Positions 37,884 through 47,534 of a stretch of DNA of 64,000 nucleotides are shown one piece after another. Within the stretch, counting starts at the first letter, position 1. Each line of letters begins with the position of its first letter. The DNA lies in the NCBI GenBank assembly GCA_963818445.1, contig CAWFSG010000003.1, forward strand, positions 51,149-115,148. Reading direction: 5' to 3'. The translations under genes and the position numbers were made by a program. This stretch comes from Prado023 sp963818445 (GTDB lineage Bacteria > Actinomycetota > Actinomycetes > S36-B12 > CAIYMF01). The notes below the pieces were generated by a model. The model had not been told where the DNA came from, did no database searches, and worked only from the letters and a program-made list of their open reading frames with translations.

Positions 37884-38796
37884 CAGTGGCTCCACACGAT
37901 CGTGCCGGCCTGCCGGAAGAAGGCCCCGGCGACGGCGTCGCTGGCCACGAAGGCCGCCTCGCTCGCGCGCTCGCTGAGCAGCTCCAGGTCGGCCGGGGTC
38001 GGGTTGACCGAGGCGAACTCGAGCTCGGCGCGCAGGATGCCCACCGTGCGCAGCAGCGTCGAGGTCTGCTGCGGGCTGACGTAGGTGCCCATCTGGCGCA
38101 CCGCGCGCTCTGCCCGGATCGCCGCCTGCAGCGTGGAGCGCGGGAAGGTGGGGTCGAGCAGCAGGAACGCCCGGACCTGCTCGCCGGTCAGGGCGCGCTG
38201 CGTGCGCAGGAACGGGTTGAACCCACCGGCCGCGCGCAGGGCGGTCGCTGCGCCGACCTGCGGCCACAGGGCCTCGTGGTCGATGGCCAGCAGGCGCGAG
38301 GTCATGTCCAGTCGCTCCAGCGCTCCCCCGAGCCGCAGGAACACCAGCCCCTCGTCGCGGGGCATCTGCCAGTCGATGATCCCGGCCACGACCGACAGCT
38401 CGTCGAGCAGGCCACGCAGGGGGATGCCCGGGATGACCGTGGAGATGCCGGCCTGCAGCCGCAGGTGGGTGGCGTTCATCCGCTCGAACATGTCCCCGGG
38501 CAGGGCCTCGCGGATCGTCCGGGCGTTCTCGCGGGCGGCCGAGACGCTGCCGAGGATCGTCTTCGGATCGTTGGAGTCCCCCACCACGATCCGCACCAGC
38601 GACGCCGGCGTCAACAGCCCGTGATCGGGGTCCTCAGGCATCAACGACAACGGCTCGAGCATGGCCTCCACACCCACGGCCGGATCGAGGCGCGTGTCCT
38701 CGACGAGCAGCTGGTGGTGCTCGACGAGCAGTCGGGTGGTGGCCTCGGCGCGCTCCACATAGCGCCCGATCCAGAACATCGCCTCGGCGATCCGGC

Positions 38797-38803
<7 letters not shown>
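37883..38803 (-). CDS. alpha-E domain protein
   Basis: 306 residues, all-helical. It begins LSRIAEAMFWIGRYVERAEA, the typical alpha-E start, and carries HEALWPQVG, FLLLDPTFPRSTLQAAIRAE and the end FFRQAGTIVWSH. The family has no known activity by itself but nearly always follows a circularly permuted ATP-grasp gene. GTG 38803 start with a GGAGG site; overlaps the ATP-grasp stop by 7 nt. Confidence 0.88.
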
Positions 38804-40441
<1,638 letters not shown>

Positions 40442-40672
40442 GACGTCAGGTTACCGACGTGTTACGGCTGCCCCGCACGCCGCGAACCCAGGGCCAGCCG
40501 GCCCTCAGCCGAGAACATGGAAGGTACCTGATCCTCTTGCGACAACAAGGCACCAAATTCCCGGGATTCCCTCGGAACGGTGCACAGCGAACTGCGAACT
40601 GAGCCGCCCAGCACCGGAGCAGGATGAAATCGGGCACTCAGGCCCTCCCGCACGGGACCTTCGACCTACGGA

Positions 40673-40695
40673 TGCATATGCAGGCTCGGCATAGT
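40673..40695 (+). promoter_or_regulatory. promoter and palindrome of the sulfur operon regulator
   Basis: A perfect 10-bp palindrome TGCATATGCA (40673-40682) sits where a -35 box would be, followed by a -10-like CATAGT (40690-40695), nine bases before ATG 40705. The remainder of the 263-nt gap from 40442 contains no gene that I can support. Confidence 0.4.
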
Positions 40696-40704
40696 GTGCA
40701 GAAC

Positions 40705-41505
40705 ATGCAGATGTCGCAGGGCCCCGCACGGCCCCTGCTCACCGCCCTGGAGGTCCAGGAGCTGCTGCACATCGATCGCTCCACCGTCTACCGGATGGCC
40801 GAGGACGGCCGACTGCCGGCGATCCGCGTCGGGCGCTCGTGGCGGTTCCCCGCCGACCGGATCGAGGCCATGCTCGACTCCGGGCCGGCCGACGGGGAGT
40901 CCGGGCACCCCTCGCCCTCGCTGGCGCTGGGCACCGGCGCCCCGGCCCTCTCCGTGGTCCCCGAACCCGCACTCGAGCGGGGGCCTGATCCCCGCGATCT
41001 CGACGCCACCGCGACCCTGGACCCGACGCTGAACACCGATGCGGCCAGCGCCGCCGTCGAGGTGGCCGCCGACCTGCTCGGCGTGATGATGGTCGTCACC
41101 GACATGCACGGCCAGCCGGTCACCGACGTGGCCAACCCCAGCACCTGGTTCGCCGCCCACGCCGACGAGCCCGAGGTGCTCGACGCCTGCGTCACCGAGT
41201 GGCGCGACCTGGCCGACCACCCCGACTTCACGCCCCGGTTCCAGGAGGGAGCCCTGGGGTTCCAGTGCGCGCGGGCGTTCATCCGCCACGGCACGCACGC
41301 TGGTCGGGATGGTCCTGGCCGGCGGGGTGAGCCCCTCGACCGACGTGTCGCGTCGACCCCGACCTGTACCACCTCGACGACGCCGCGCGCCGTCGGGTGC
41401 TCGACGCCCTGCCCCGGATCGCTGCGGCGATCTCCACCACCACGCCGCGCCCCGCGGCGACCACCCCGGTTGCCGCACCCCGCGGCCACCACGAAGGAGA
41501 ACTGA
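40705..41505 (+). CDS. excisionase/MerR-type helix-turn-helix regulator of the sulfur operon (frameshifted)
   Basis: About 265 residues. The N-terminus is an HTH_17-type domain: LLTALEVQELLHIDRSTVYR, MAEDGRLPAIRVGRSWRFPA. After a linker (residues ~75-115) comes a sensor-like domain: AAVEVAADLLGVMMVVTDMH, then FQEGALGFQCARAFIRHGTH with one Cys, LVGMVLAGGVSPST, and VDPDLYHLDDAARRRVLDAL. Extra bases at 41299 and 41351 break it. A third insertion nearer the end would bring it back to the TGA at 41503-41505, which overlaps the next ATG (TGATG); that end is inferred. The PocR-like layout suggests ligand or sulfur-species sensing. Confidence 0.7.
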   Translation: MQMSQGPARPLLTALEVQELLHIDRSTVYRMAEDGRLPAIRVGRSWRFPADRIEAMLDSGPADGESGHPSPSLALGTGAPALSVVPEPALERGPDPRDLDATATLDPTLNTDAASAAVEVAADLLGVMMVVTDMHGQPVTDVANPSTWFAAHADEPEVLDACVTEWRDLADHPDFTPRFQEGALGFQCARAFIRHGTHAGRDGPGRRGEPLDRRVASTPTCTTSTTPRAVGCSTPCPGSLRRSPPPRRAPRRPPRLPHPAATTKEN

Positions 41506-42741
41506 TGAAGAGGCTGCTCGTCCTGGGAGCCGGCACCGCCGGGACCATGGCCGTGAACAAGCTGCGCCCGCAGCTGCCCCGCGACGAGTGGAGCATCACG
41601 GTCGTCGACTCCGACGACACGCACTACTACCAGCCCGGGTACCTGTTCGTGCCCTTCGGCATCTACCGCCCCGACGAGATCGTGAAGCCCAAGAAGCGCT
41701 TCATCCCGACGGGCGTCGACCTGGTGATGGGCGAGATCGACAAGGTCGTGCCCGAGGAGAACAAGGTCCTGCTGCTCGACGGCACCGAGCTGGCCTACGA
41801 CTACCTGATCATCGCCACCGGCACCACGCCGCGGCCCGAGGAGACCCCGGGCATGGCCGACGACCTCGGCGGCGACGTCCACGAGTTCTACACCTTCGCC
41901 GGGCGCGACCGCCCTGGCCGAGAAGCTGCGCACCTGGGAGGGTGGCCGGCTCGTGGTGCACATCACCGAGATGCCGATCAAGTGCCCGGTCGCACCGCTG
42001 GAGTTCACCTTCCTGGCCGACGCCTTCTTCACCGAGCAGGGCATGCGCGACAAGGTCGAGATCGTGTACGTCACCCCGCTGGAGGGCGCCTTCACCAAGC
42101 CGGTCGCCAGCAAGCACCTCGGCGACATGCTCGAGACCCGCGGCATCGCCCTGGAGGGCGACTTCATGGTCGAGAGCATCGACGCTGAAGGCCACAAGCT
42201 GATCAGCTTCGACGAGCGCGAGGTGCCCTACGACCTGCTGGTCACCATCCCGCTGAACATGGGCGCGGACTACATCGCCCGCTCGGGGCTCGGCGACGAC
42301 CTGAACTACGTCCCGGTCGACAAGCAGACCCTGCTCAGCGACGACCACGACAACATCTTCGTCGTCGGCGACGCCTCCAACATCCCGGCCTCCAAGGCCG
42401 GTTCCGTCGCCCACTTCGCGATGGACCTGTTCCCGGCGAACTTCCTGCGCCACATCCAGGGCCTGAAGATGACCGAGCTGTTCGACGGCCACGCCAACTG
42501 CTTCATCGAGACCGGGCACGGCAAGGGCCTGCTCATCGACTTCAACTACGACACCGAGCCGCTGACCGGCAAGTACCCGCTGCCCGGCGTGGGCCCGTTC
42601 TCCCTGCTGAAGGAGACCGAGATGAACCACTGGGGCAAGGTCATGTTCCGGTGGATGTACTGGAACATCCTGCTGCCCGGCAAGGAGCTCCCGCTGCCCG
42701 CGCTCATGTCGATGGCCGGCAAGGACGCGAAGGACCTCTGA
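41505..42741 (+). CDS. FAD/NAD(P)-dependent oxidoreductase, sulfide:quinone oxidoreductase-like (frameshifted)
   Basis: About 411 residues. N-terminal FAD site RLLVLGAGTAGTMAVNKL, then DSDDTHYYQPGYLFVPFGIY and YDYLIIATGTTPRPEETPG, the SQR-like blocks. The second half has ITEMPIKCPVAPLEFTFLAD with the single conserved Cys, FVVGDASNIPASKAGSVAHF, and a C-terminal region ending ILLPGKELPLPALMSM. An extra base at about 41907 breaks the frame. Predicted to oxidise sulfide or persulfide and pass electrons to quinone. Overlaps the DUF1641 gene by 1 nt. A sulfide:quinone role is inferred from motifs and from the TusE/DsrE neighbours. Confidence 0.83.
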
Positions 42742-43493
42742 TGACCGAGACCACCCACACGGGCACCGAGACGGTCGGCGCCCTGAGCCCGGCGGCCGCG
42801 ACCGCCGACTCGAACGCCGCCATCCTGGCCCGCCTGGACGCCATGAGCGCCCAGATGGCCGTGATGGCCGAGCAGGTCGCCGAGGCGGCTGCAGCCCGCG
42901 AGCAGTGGAGCGAGCTCGTGGAGACCCTGATCCCGGTCTCGCGCGGCGCGATGGACGTCGCCACGCGCGAGCTCTCCGAGCTCGAGGCCGACGTCACGAT
43001 CGACGACGTCACGCGGTTCGCCCGCACCACCGCCCGGGCGATCCCCGACATGGAGGTCCTCGTCGGCCAGATCGGCAGCATCTCCGAGCTGGGCCACGAG
43101 GTGAGCTCCCTGGGCGGAGCCGGCATGGCCAAGCTCACCGAGGTCCTGCAGGTCGCCGAGGACAAGGGCTACTTCATGTTCGCCCGCGAGGGCGCGGCGA
43201 TCGCCGACAAGGTCGTCACCTCGTTCGACGAGGACGACGTGCGGGCCCTCGGCGAGAACGTGGTCACGATCCTCAACGCGGTCAAGGAGCTGACCCAGCC
43301 CGAGGTGATGGCCCTGCTCAACCGGACCGCCCTGACGATCCAGGAGGTCGAGGACACGCACATCGAGCCACCCTCGGCCTTCGCGCTGCTGAAGTCGATG
43401 CGCGACCCCCAGACCAGGCGTGGGCTTGCCCGCGTCCTGTCCATGCTCCACACGGTCGGTGAGGACACCCAGCCGACCTCACCCACCAAGTAG
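42741..43493 (+). CDS. DUF1641 family protein
   Basis: 250 residues, helical. The N-terminal ~60 residues look like a coiled coil (AAILARLDAMSAQMAVMAEQ); the rest has the DUF1641 features DEDDVRALGENVVTILNAVK, LTQPEVMALLNRTALTIQEV and FALLKSMRDPQTRRGLARVL. DUF1641 proteins occur beside SQR-like and formate-dehydrogenase flavoproteins, probably as accessory or membrane-contact partners. Start ATG 42741 overlaps the previous stop (TGATG). Confidence 0.85.
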   Translation: MTETTHTGTETVGALSPAAATADSNAAILARLDAMSAQMAVMAEQVAEAAAAREQWSELVETLIPVSRGAMDVATRELSELEADVTIDDVTRFARTTARAIPDMEVLVGQIGSISELGHEVSSLGGAGMAKLTEVLQVAEDKGYFMFAREGAAIADKVVTSFDEDDVRALGENVVTILNAVKELTQPEVMALLNRTALTIQEVEDTHIEPPSAFALLKSMRDPQTRRGLARVLSMLHTVGEDTQPTSPTK

Positions 43494-43526
43494 AACCCGA
43501 GTAGACAGCAGAGAGGAACACCGACC

Positions 43527-43841
43527 ATGGCCATGGCCACGATCGCCGGCAAGGAAGTCCACGTCAACGAGGAGGGCTTCCTCACCGAGTACGACGAGTG
43601 GAGCGAGGACATCGGCGCCGAGCTCGCGAAGAACATCGAGGTCGAGATGACCGACGAGCACTGGGCCCTGATCAAGTGGCTCCGTGAGGACTACAAGGTC
43701 AAGGGCGAGACTGCCACGACCCGCCGCGTGCAGACCGAGGGCGGCGTCCCCACGAAGAAGCAGTTCGAGCTCTTCCCGAAGAAGCCCGCCAAGAAGATGT
43801 CCTACGTCGCCGGGCTGCCCAAGCCCAAGGGCTGCGTCTGA
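43527..43841 (+). CDS. TusE/DsrC family sulfur-relay protein
   Basis: 104 residues. Begins MATIAGKEVHVNEEGFLTEY and ends in the DsrC C-terminal arm VAGLPKPKGCV with the penultimate Cys103. The second arm cysteine of true DsrC, 11 residues earlier, is Ser92 here, so by cysteine count it is TusE-like, able to carry one persulfide but not form the DsrC intramolecular trisulfide bridge. GAGGAA lies before ATG 43527. It would accept sulfur from the DsrE-type protein encoded next. Confidence 0.92.
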   Translation: MAMATIAGKEVHVNEEGFLTEYDEWSEDIGAELAKNIEVEMTDEHWALIKWLREDYKVKGETATTRRVQTEGGVPTKKQFELFPKKPAKKMSYVAGLPKPKGCV

Positions 43842-43877
43842 TCCCCGATCGACACCGACGAGTAGAGAGACACCCAC

Positions 43878-44396
43878 ATGACCGTCATCCCGAACTTCGA
43901 CGACGCGGAGACCGACCGCAAGTTCGTCATCATCTGCTCCAAGGGCAACCTGGACATGGCCTACCCGGCCCTGGTCCTGGCCAATGCCGCCCTCGGTGAG
44001 GGCATCGACACGCACCTGTTCTTCACCTTCTGGGGCTTCGACATGATCATCGACAGCCGCATGGACGACCTGCAGTTCTCGCCCGCGGGCAACACCGCGA
44101 TGCACTTCCCGATCAAGGGCAAGGACATGCGCATCCCGCAGGCCGTCATGCCGCTGCCGGGAATGACGGGCATGGCGACCAAGATGCTCAAGGAGCAGCT
44201 CGACGACATGGGCATCCCGCCCGTGCGCGACTTCCTCGACCAGATCGTCGCGTCCGGCGGCCACCTGTGGGCCTGCCGGATGAGCGCGGACATGAACAAG
44301 GTGGACATGGACGACCTCTACGAGGGCGTCGAGGACATCATCAACGCCACCGACTTCATCGAGATGACCGACGGCGCCCAGCTGCTGTTCATCTGA
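43878..44396 (+). CDS. DsrE/DsrF/DrsH-like sulfur-transfer protein (DsrE2 type)
   Basis: 172 residues. KFVIICSKGNLDMAYPALVL, ANAALGEGIDTHLFFTFWGF and LWACRMSADMNKVDMDDLYE match DsrE2-like proteins: an N-terminal Cys (IICSKG) and a second Cys (ACRMS) that could carry persulfide. The hydrophobic segment LFFTFWGFDMII is typical of DsrE2. Last gene of the operon; two hairpins follow. Probably shuttles sulfane sulfur between the SQR-like enzyme and TusE. Confidence 0.9.
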   Translation: MTVIPNFDDAETDRKFVIICSKGNLDMAYPALVLANAALGEGIDTHLFFTFWGFDMIIDSRMDDLQFSPAGNTAMHFPIKGKDMRIPQAVMPLPGMTGMATKMLKEQLDDMGIPPVRDFLDQIVASGGHLWACRMSADMNKVDMDDLYEGVEDIINATDFIEMTDGAQLLFI

Positions 44397-44408
44397 AGCC
44401 ACGCCGTA

Positions 44409-44443
44409 CGGCCCCGCCCTCGTGCACGCCACGGGCGGGGCCG
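44409..44443 (+). terminator. hairpin terminator of the sulfur operon
   Basis: CGGCCCCGCCC (44409-44419) pairs perfectly with GGGCGGGGCCG (44433-44443), 13-nt loop, starting 13 nt after the dsrE stop. No T-run. Confidence 0.78.
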
Positions 44444-44475
44444 TCGGGCATTCCCCGGACTTCGTCCGACTCTCG

Positions 44476-44511
44476 GGCGCTCCAGGCAACTTCGTCCAAC
44501 TCTGGAGCGCC
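44476..44511 (+). terminator. second hairpin after the sulfur operon
   Basis: GGCGCTCCAG (44476-44485) pairs with CTGGAGCGCC (44502-44511), 16-nt loop. ACTTCGTCC is present twice in the same area (44459 and 44490). It may be a back-up terminator or a regulatory hairpin. Confidence 0.45.
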
Positions 44512-44611
44512 GTGACAGCCGCATTGTTGGAGCGATTCGCGATCACGACCGGTGACGGCGCCCTGCATGGGCACCGCGCCCGGCCGCCCGCTGCCCGCCG
44601 CGACCCTGTCC

Positions 44612-44665
44612 CGTGATCCATGCAGGTTCGCGATGCTCGAAGGTCCTCAGGGTGAATGGATCACG
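44612..44665. promoter_or_regulatory. widely spaced inverted repeat upstream of the acyltransferase-3 gene
   Basis: CGTGATCCAT (44612-44621) is repeated inverted as ATGGATCACG (44656-44665), 34 nt apart, ending 33 nt before the -10-like TACCGT at 44698-44703. Placement suggests paired half-sites for a regulator. Between 44444 and 44710 I see no gene. Confidence 0.35.
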
Positions 44666-44710
44666 CGAGCGGGGCGGCTCAGCTCCCCCTCAGGGCGTAC
44701 CGTCGGGGGT

Positions 44711-46130
44711 GTGAGGCTCCCGCCGGCTCCGCCGATCGCCCGGGCGGTGGCCGCCACGCCACCGGATCGCGACCGGGTGCTCGACCTGCTGCGCGCCAGC
44801 GCCCTGGCCCTGGTGGTCCTCGGCCACAGCAGCATGGGGATCGTCGGCTGGACCGACTCGGGGCCCGTGATCAGCACGTCGCTGACCGTGTACTGGTGGG
44901 CGCCATGGGCGACGTGGCTCCTGCAGATCATGCCGCTGTTCTTCGTCGCCGGCGGGGCGGTGAACGCCCGCTCGTGGCGCACCAGTCGTGACCCGTACGC
45001 GTCATGGTTGTGGCGCCGGGTCGCCCGGCTCATGCGTCCGGTGTGGGTGTACCTGATGATCATGGCCCCCGTCAGCGGGCTGGTGTCGCTGGTGGCGCCC
45101 GAGGGGTACGCCGAGCCCCTGCTCGGCCTGGCCACCCAACTGCTGTGGTTCATCGGCGTCTACGTCATGGTGTGCGCCCTGACCCCGCTTGCCGTGCGGG
45201 CGCACACGATCAACCCGCTCCTCGGCCCGGCCGTCCTGATGGCCGGCGTGGTCCTGTTCGACTGGTTGCGGTTGGGCGTGGGCGTGGCTCCGCTCGGGCT
45301 GCTCAACTTCGTCCTCGTCTGGGCGCTGGCCGCCCAGCTGGGCCTGCTCTTCGACGACGGGCTGCTCCGCGGGTGGCGCGGGGCCGGATTGGCGGCCCTG
45401 GCCATCTCGGTGAACCTGCTGCTCGTGACCTACGGGCCCTACCCACGCTCGATGGTCGGCATGCGCGGCGAGCCGTTCAGCAACATGACCCCACCGAGCC
45501 TCGTGCTGGCCCTGCACACCGTCGCCCTGGCCGGTCTGGTCGGTGCGCTGCGCCCGGGTCTGGCCCGCCTGGCCGCCGGTCGCCGGGTGTGGACCGGCAC
45601 CACCGCGATCAACCTCACGGCGATGACCCTCTACCTGTGGCACCTGCCGGTCCTGATCGCGCTGTACGCCGGGCTGCACGGCCTGGGCCTGGACCGGCCG
45701 GTGCAGTGGGCCGCCGACGGCTACCCCATCCCTGGGCCGGGCTTCTGGCTGTGGACGATCGCCTTCCTGGCCGTCTACCTGACCTGCGTCGTCGGCGTCG
45801 TGCGGCTGATGTGGCCTGCCGAGGTCGGTCGGCTGCCCGGCTGGGACCGTCCGGCCCGGACGGTGACCATGGGCGGCCGGACGCAGCCCGGGCGAAGGCA
45901 GCCGCTCCGCCGTGGCCGGGATCGGGGCGGCACTGATCGGGATCGGCACGTTGATGCTCGCCGCGATCGGCCTGGCCGGCTTCCCCGCCCGCGTGACGTC
46001 GTTCGCGGGCATCCCGCTCAACGCAGTCGCCGCGATCGGGCTGATGGCCGTTGGTGGGCTGCTCGTCCGTCGTGTGGGCTCCACCCGGACTCCGGCTGCT
46101 GCAACTAATGGAAACCGACTCTTGCACTAG
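44711..46130 (+). CDS. acyltransferase 3 family membrane protein (frameshifted near 3' end)
   Basis: About 473 residues with 10-12 hydrophobic segments. The N-terminus RDRVLDLLRASALALVVLGH holds the Arg and His typical of acyltransferase 3; then WWAPWATWLLQIMPLFFVAG, LLWFIGVYVMVCALTPLAV and MTLYLWHLPVLIALY. Such enzymes O-acylate sugars or lipids at the membrane. An extra C at 45899 breaks the frame; beyond it AVAGIGAALIGIGTLMLAAI and AVAAIGLMAVGGLLVRRVG form the last two helices, stopping at 46130. GTG 44711 has TACCGT seven bases upstream (leaderless). Confidence 0.85.
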
Positions 46131-46151
46131 TGTGAATCTCAGATCTACTAT
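46122..46151 (+). promoter_or_regulatory. sigma-A-type promoter of the DUF4097-like/DUF2089 pair
   Basis: TTGCAC (46122-46127), 18-nt spacer, TACTAT (46146-46151), then six bases to ATG 46158, so transcription should begin at the start codon. The -35 lies inside the last codons of the upstream gene. It is among the best consensus promoters in the window. Confidence 0.75.
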
Positions 46152-46157
46152 TGGCAC

Positions 46158-46940
46158 ATGAACGATGAACTGCGCACCCTTCTGAACCGAGTTGCCTCCG
46201 GGGAGATCAGCCCCGAGGAGGCCGAGATCCTGATGAACGCCTCAAAGGCGGACGCCGCGAACGCGAGCCACGAGACCACCGTGGAGCAGCCCGAGCCCGA
46301 GCCGGTCCGCCGGATCAGCGTGCGGGGCAGCGCCGTGCGCCTCGTGATCGTGGCCGACCCGTCGGTGGACACCGCGATCGCCGAGGGACCGCACCGCGTC
46401 TCGCACGTCGGCGACCGGCTCACGATCCACTCCGACCTGAGGGTCGGTGAGTACGAGGCTGAGGCGCCGAAGTCCACCTTCGCCACGTGGCTGAGCACCG
46501 CCAACCGCGCTGGCTCGACGCTGCGGGTGCGGGTCAATCCCGACCTCCCGCTCGACGTCCTCAACGTGGCCGGCTCGCTGGAGCTCAGCGGGATGCACAG
46601 CGCCACATCGGTGGGGGTCGAAGCAGGCTCGGCCAGGCTGCATGACGGCGCCGGCCAGCTGACCCTGTCGGTGGCCAGCGGCAGTGCGGACGTGGAGTGG
46701 CAGTTCCAGGGCGAGTGCTCGGTGAGCACCGACCTGGGCTCGGCCCGCCTGACCCTGCTGCCGGGCTCGGACGTCGAGGTGAAGGCCGAGGCGACCCTGG
46801 GCCTGGCCACCATCCGGCTGGCCGACGGCACCACGATCAAGGCCACGCCCGAGGGGCATCCGCCCGTGACGGCGGGCGCCGGGAGCGGCAGCCTGTCGGC
46901 CACGACCCGGCTCGGGTCCCTCGTCGTCTCCGTCTTCTGA
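46158..46940 (+). CDS. DUF4097-like adhesin-fold protein with SHOCT-like N-terminus
   Basis: 260 residues. The first 25 (LRTLLNRVASGEISPEEAEI) form a SHOCT-like helical hairpin. From residue 50 on it is a right-handed beta-solenoid-like repeat of short strands (VSVEAGSARL-like units, TLGLATIRLADGTTIKATPE), typical of DUF4097 proteins. No signal peptide. Six nt separate it from the DUF2089 gene, and the two form an operon. DUF4097/SHOCT proteins often pair with small transcription factors; function unknown. Confidence 0.78.
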   Translation: MNDELRTLLNRVASGEISPEEAEILMNASKADAANASHETTVEQPEPEPVRRISVRGSAVRLVIVADPSVDTAIAEGPHRVSHVGDRLTIHSDLRVGEYEAEAPKSTFATWLSTANRAGSTLRVRVNPDLPLDVLNVAGSLELSGMHSATSVGVEAGSARLHDGAGQLTLSVASGSADVEWQFQGECSVSTDLGSARLTLLPGSDVEVKAEATLGLATIRLADGTTIKATPEGHPPVTAGAGSGSLSATTRLGSLVVSVF

Positions 46941-46946
46941 GTCCGG

Positions 46947-47408
46947 ATGCGCACGCATCGGCCGCCGACCACGTGCCCGGTGTGCTCCGAGTCGCTGATC
47001 ACCCTGCGCCTGGGGTGCCCGTCGTGCGGCACGGAGCTGTCCGGGCACTTCGAGACGTGCCGGTTCTGCAGGCTGGGGGCGGCCGACCTGGAGATCCTGG
47101 AGGTGTTCCTGCGCAGCCGTGGCAACGTGCGCGACGTGCAGGCGCACCTCGAGGTGTCCTACCCCACCGCGCGGGCCCGACTCATCGAGGTGCTCGACCG
47201 CCTGGGCCTGGGCACAGAATTGGTGGTGGCCCCCGGGGCGCAGGTGGCGCACCCGCCAGGCGCATCCCGGGTTGCGGACCTGAGCCCAGTCGAGGGTGCG
47301 ACCGAATCGGTCGACGCCCCTGGTGTCGGTGCGGTCCTGGCAGACCTGGCAGCAGGCCTGCTCACCGTCGAGGACGCAGAGCACATGCTGGAGCTGGGGG
47401 GCAGCTGA
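46947..47408 (+). CDS. DUF2089 family zinc-ribbon/HTH regulator
   Basis: 153 residues. A zinc ribbon (CPVCSESLITLRLGCPSCGT) is followed by FCRLGAADLEILEVFLRSRG and GNVRDVQAHLEVSYPTARAR, the DUF2089 helix-turn-helix, related to sigma region 4. The C-terminus VLADLAAGLLTVEDAEHMLE repeats the SHOCT-like pattern seen at the start of the neighbouring DUF4097-like protein. Co-transcribed with it, so probably its regulator. A hairpin terminator follows. Confidence 0.85.
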   Translation: MRTHRPPTTCPVCSESLITLRLGCPSCGTELSGHFETCRFCRLGAADLEILEVFLRSRGNVRDVQAHLEVSYPTARARLIEVLDRLGLGTELVVAPGAQVAHPPGASRVADLSPVEGATESVDAPGVGAVLADLAAGLLTVEDAEHMLELGGS

Positions 47409-47465
47409 ACCCGCGGCCCGTGAGGACTCCCGCCGGACTGCGGGCCGGATCGCGTCTGGCCACGC

Positions 47466-47515
47466 GAGAGCCCCCGGCCGGCGCTGGAGTTCCCAGTCAC
47501 CGGTCGGGGGCCCTC
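47466..47515. terminator. terminator between DUF2089 and peroxidase genes
   Basis: GAGAGCCCCCGGCCGG (47466-47481) pairs with CCGGTCGGGGGCCCTC (47500-47515) at 14 of 16 positions, 18-nt loop. Located between convergent genes, so likely bidirectional. Confidence 0.7.
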
Positions 47516-47534
47516 GGCCCTACTGTGGAGGCAC

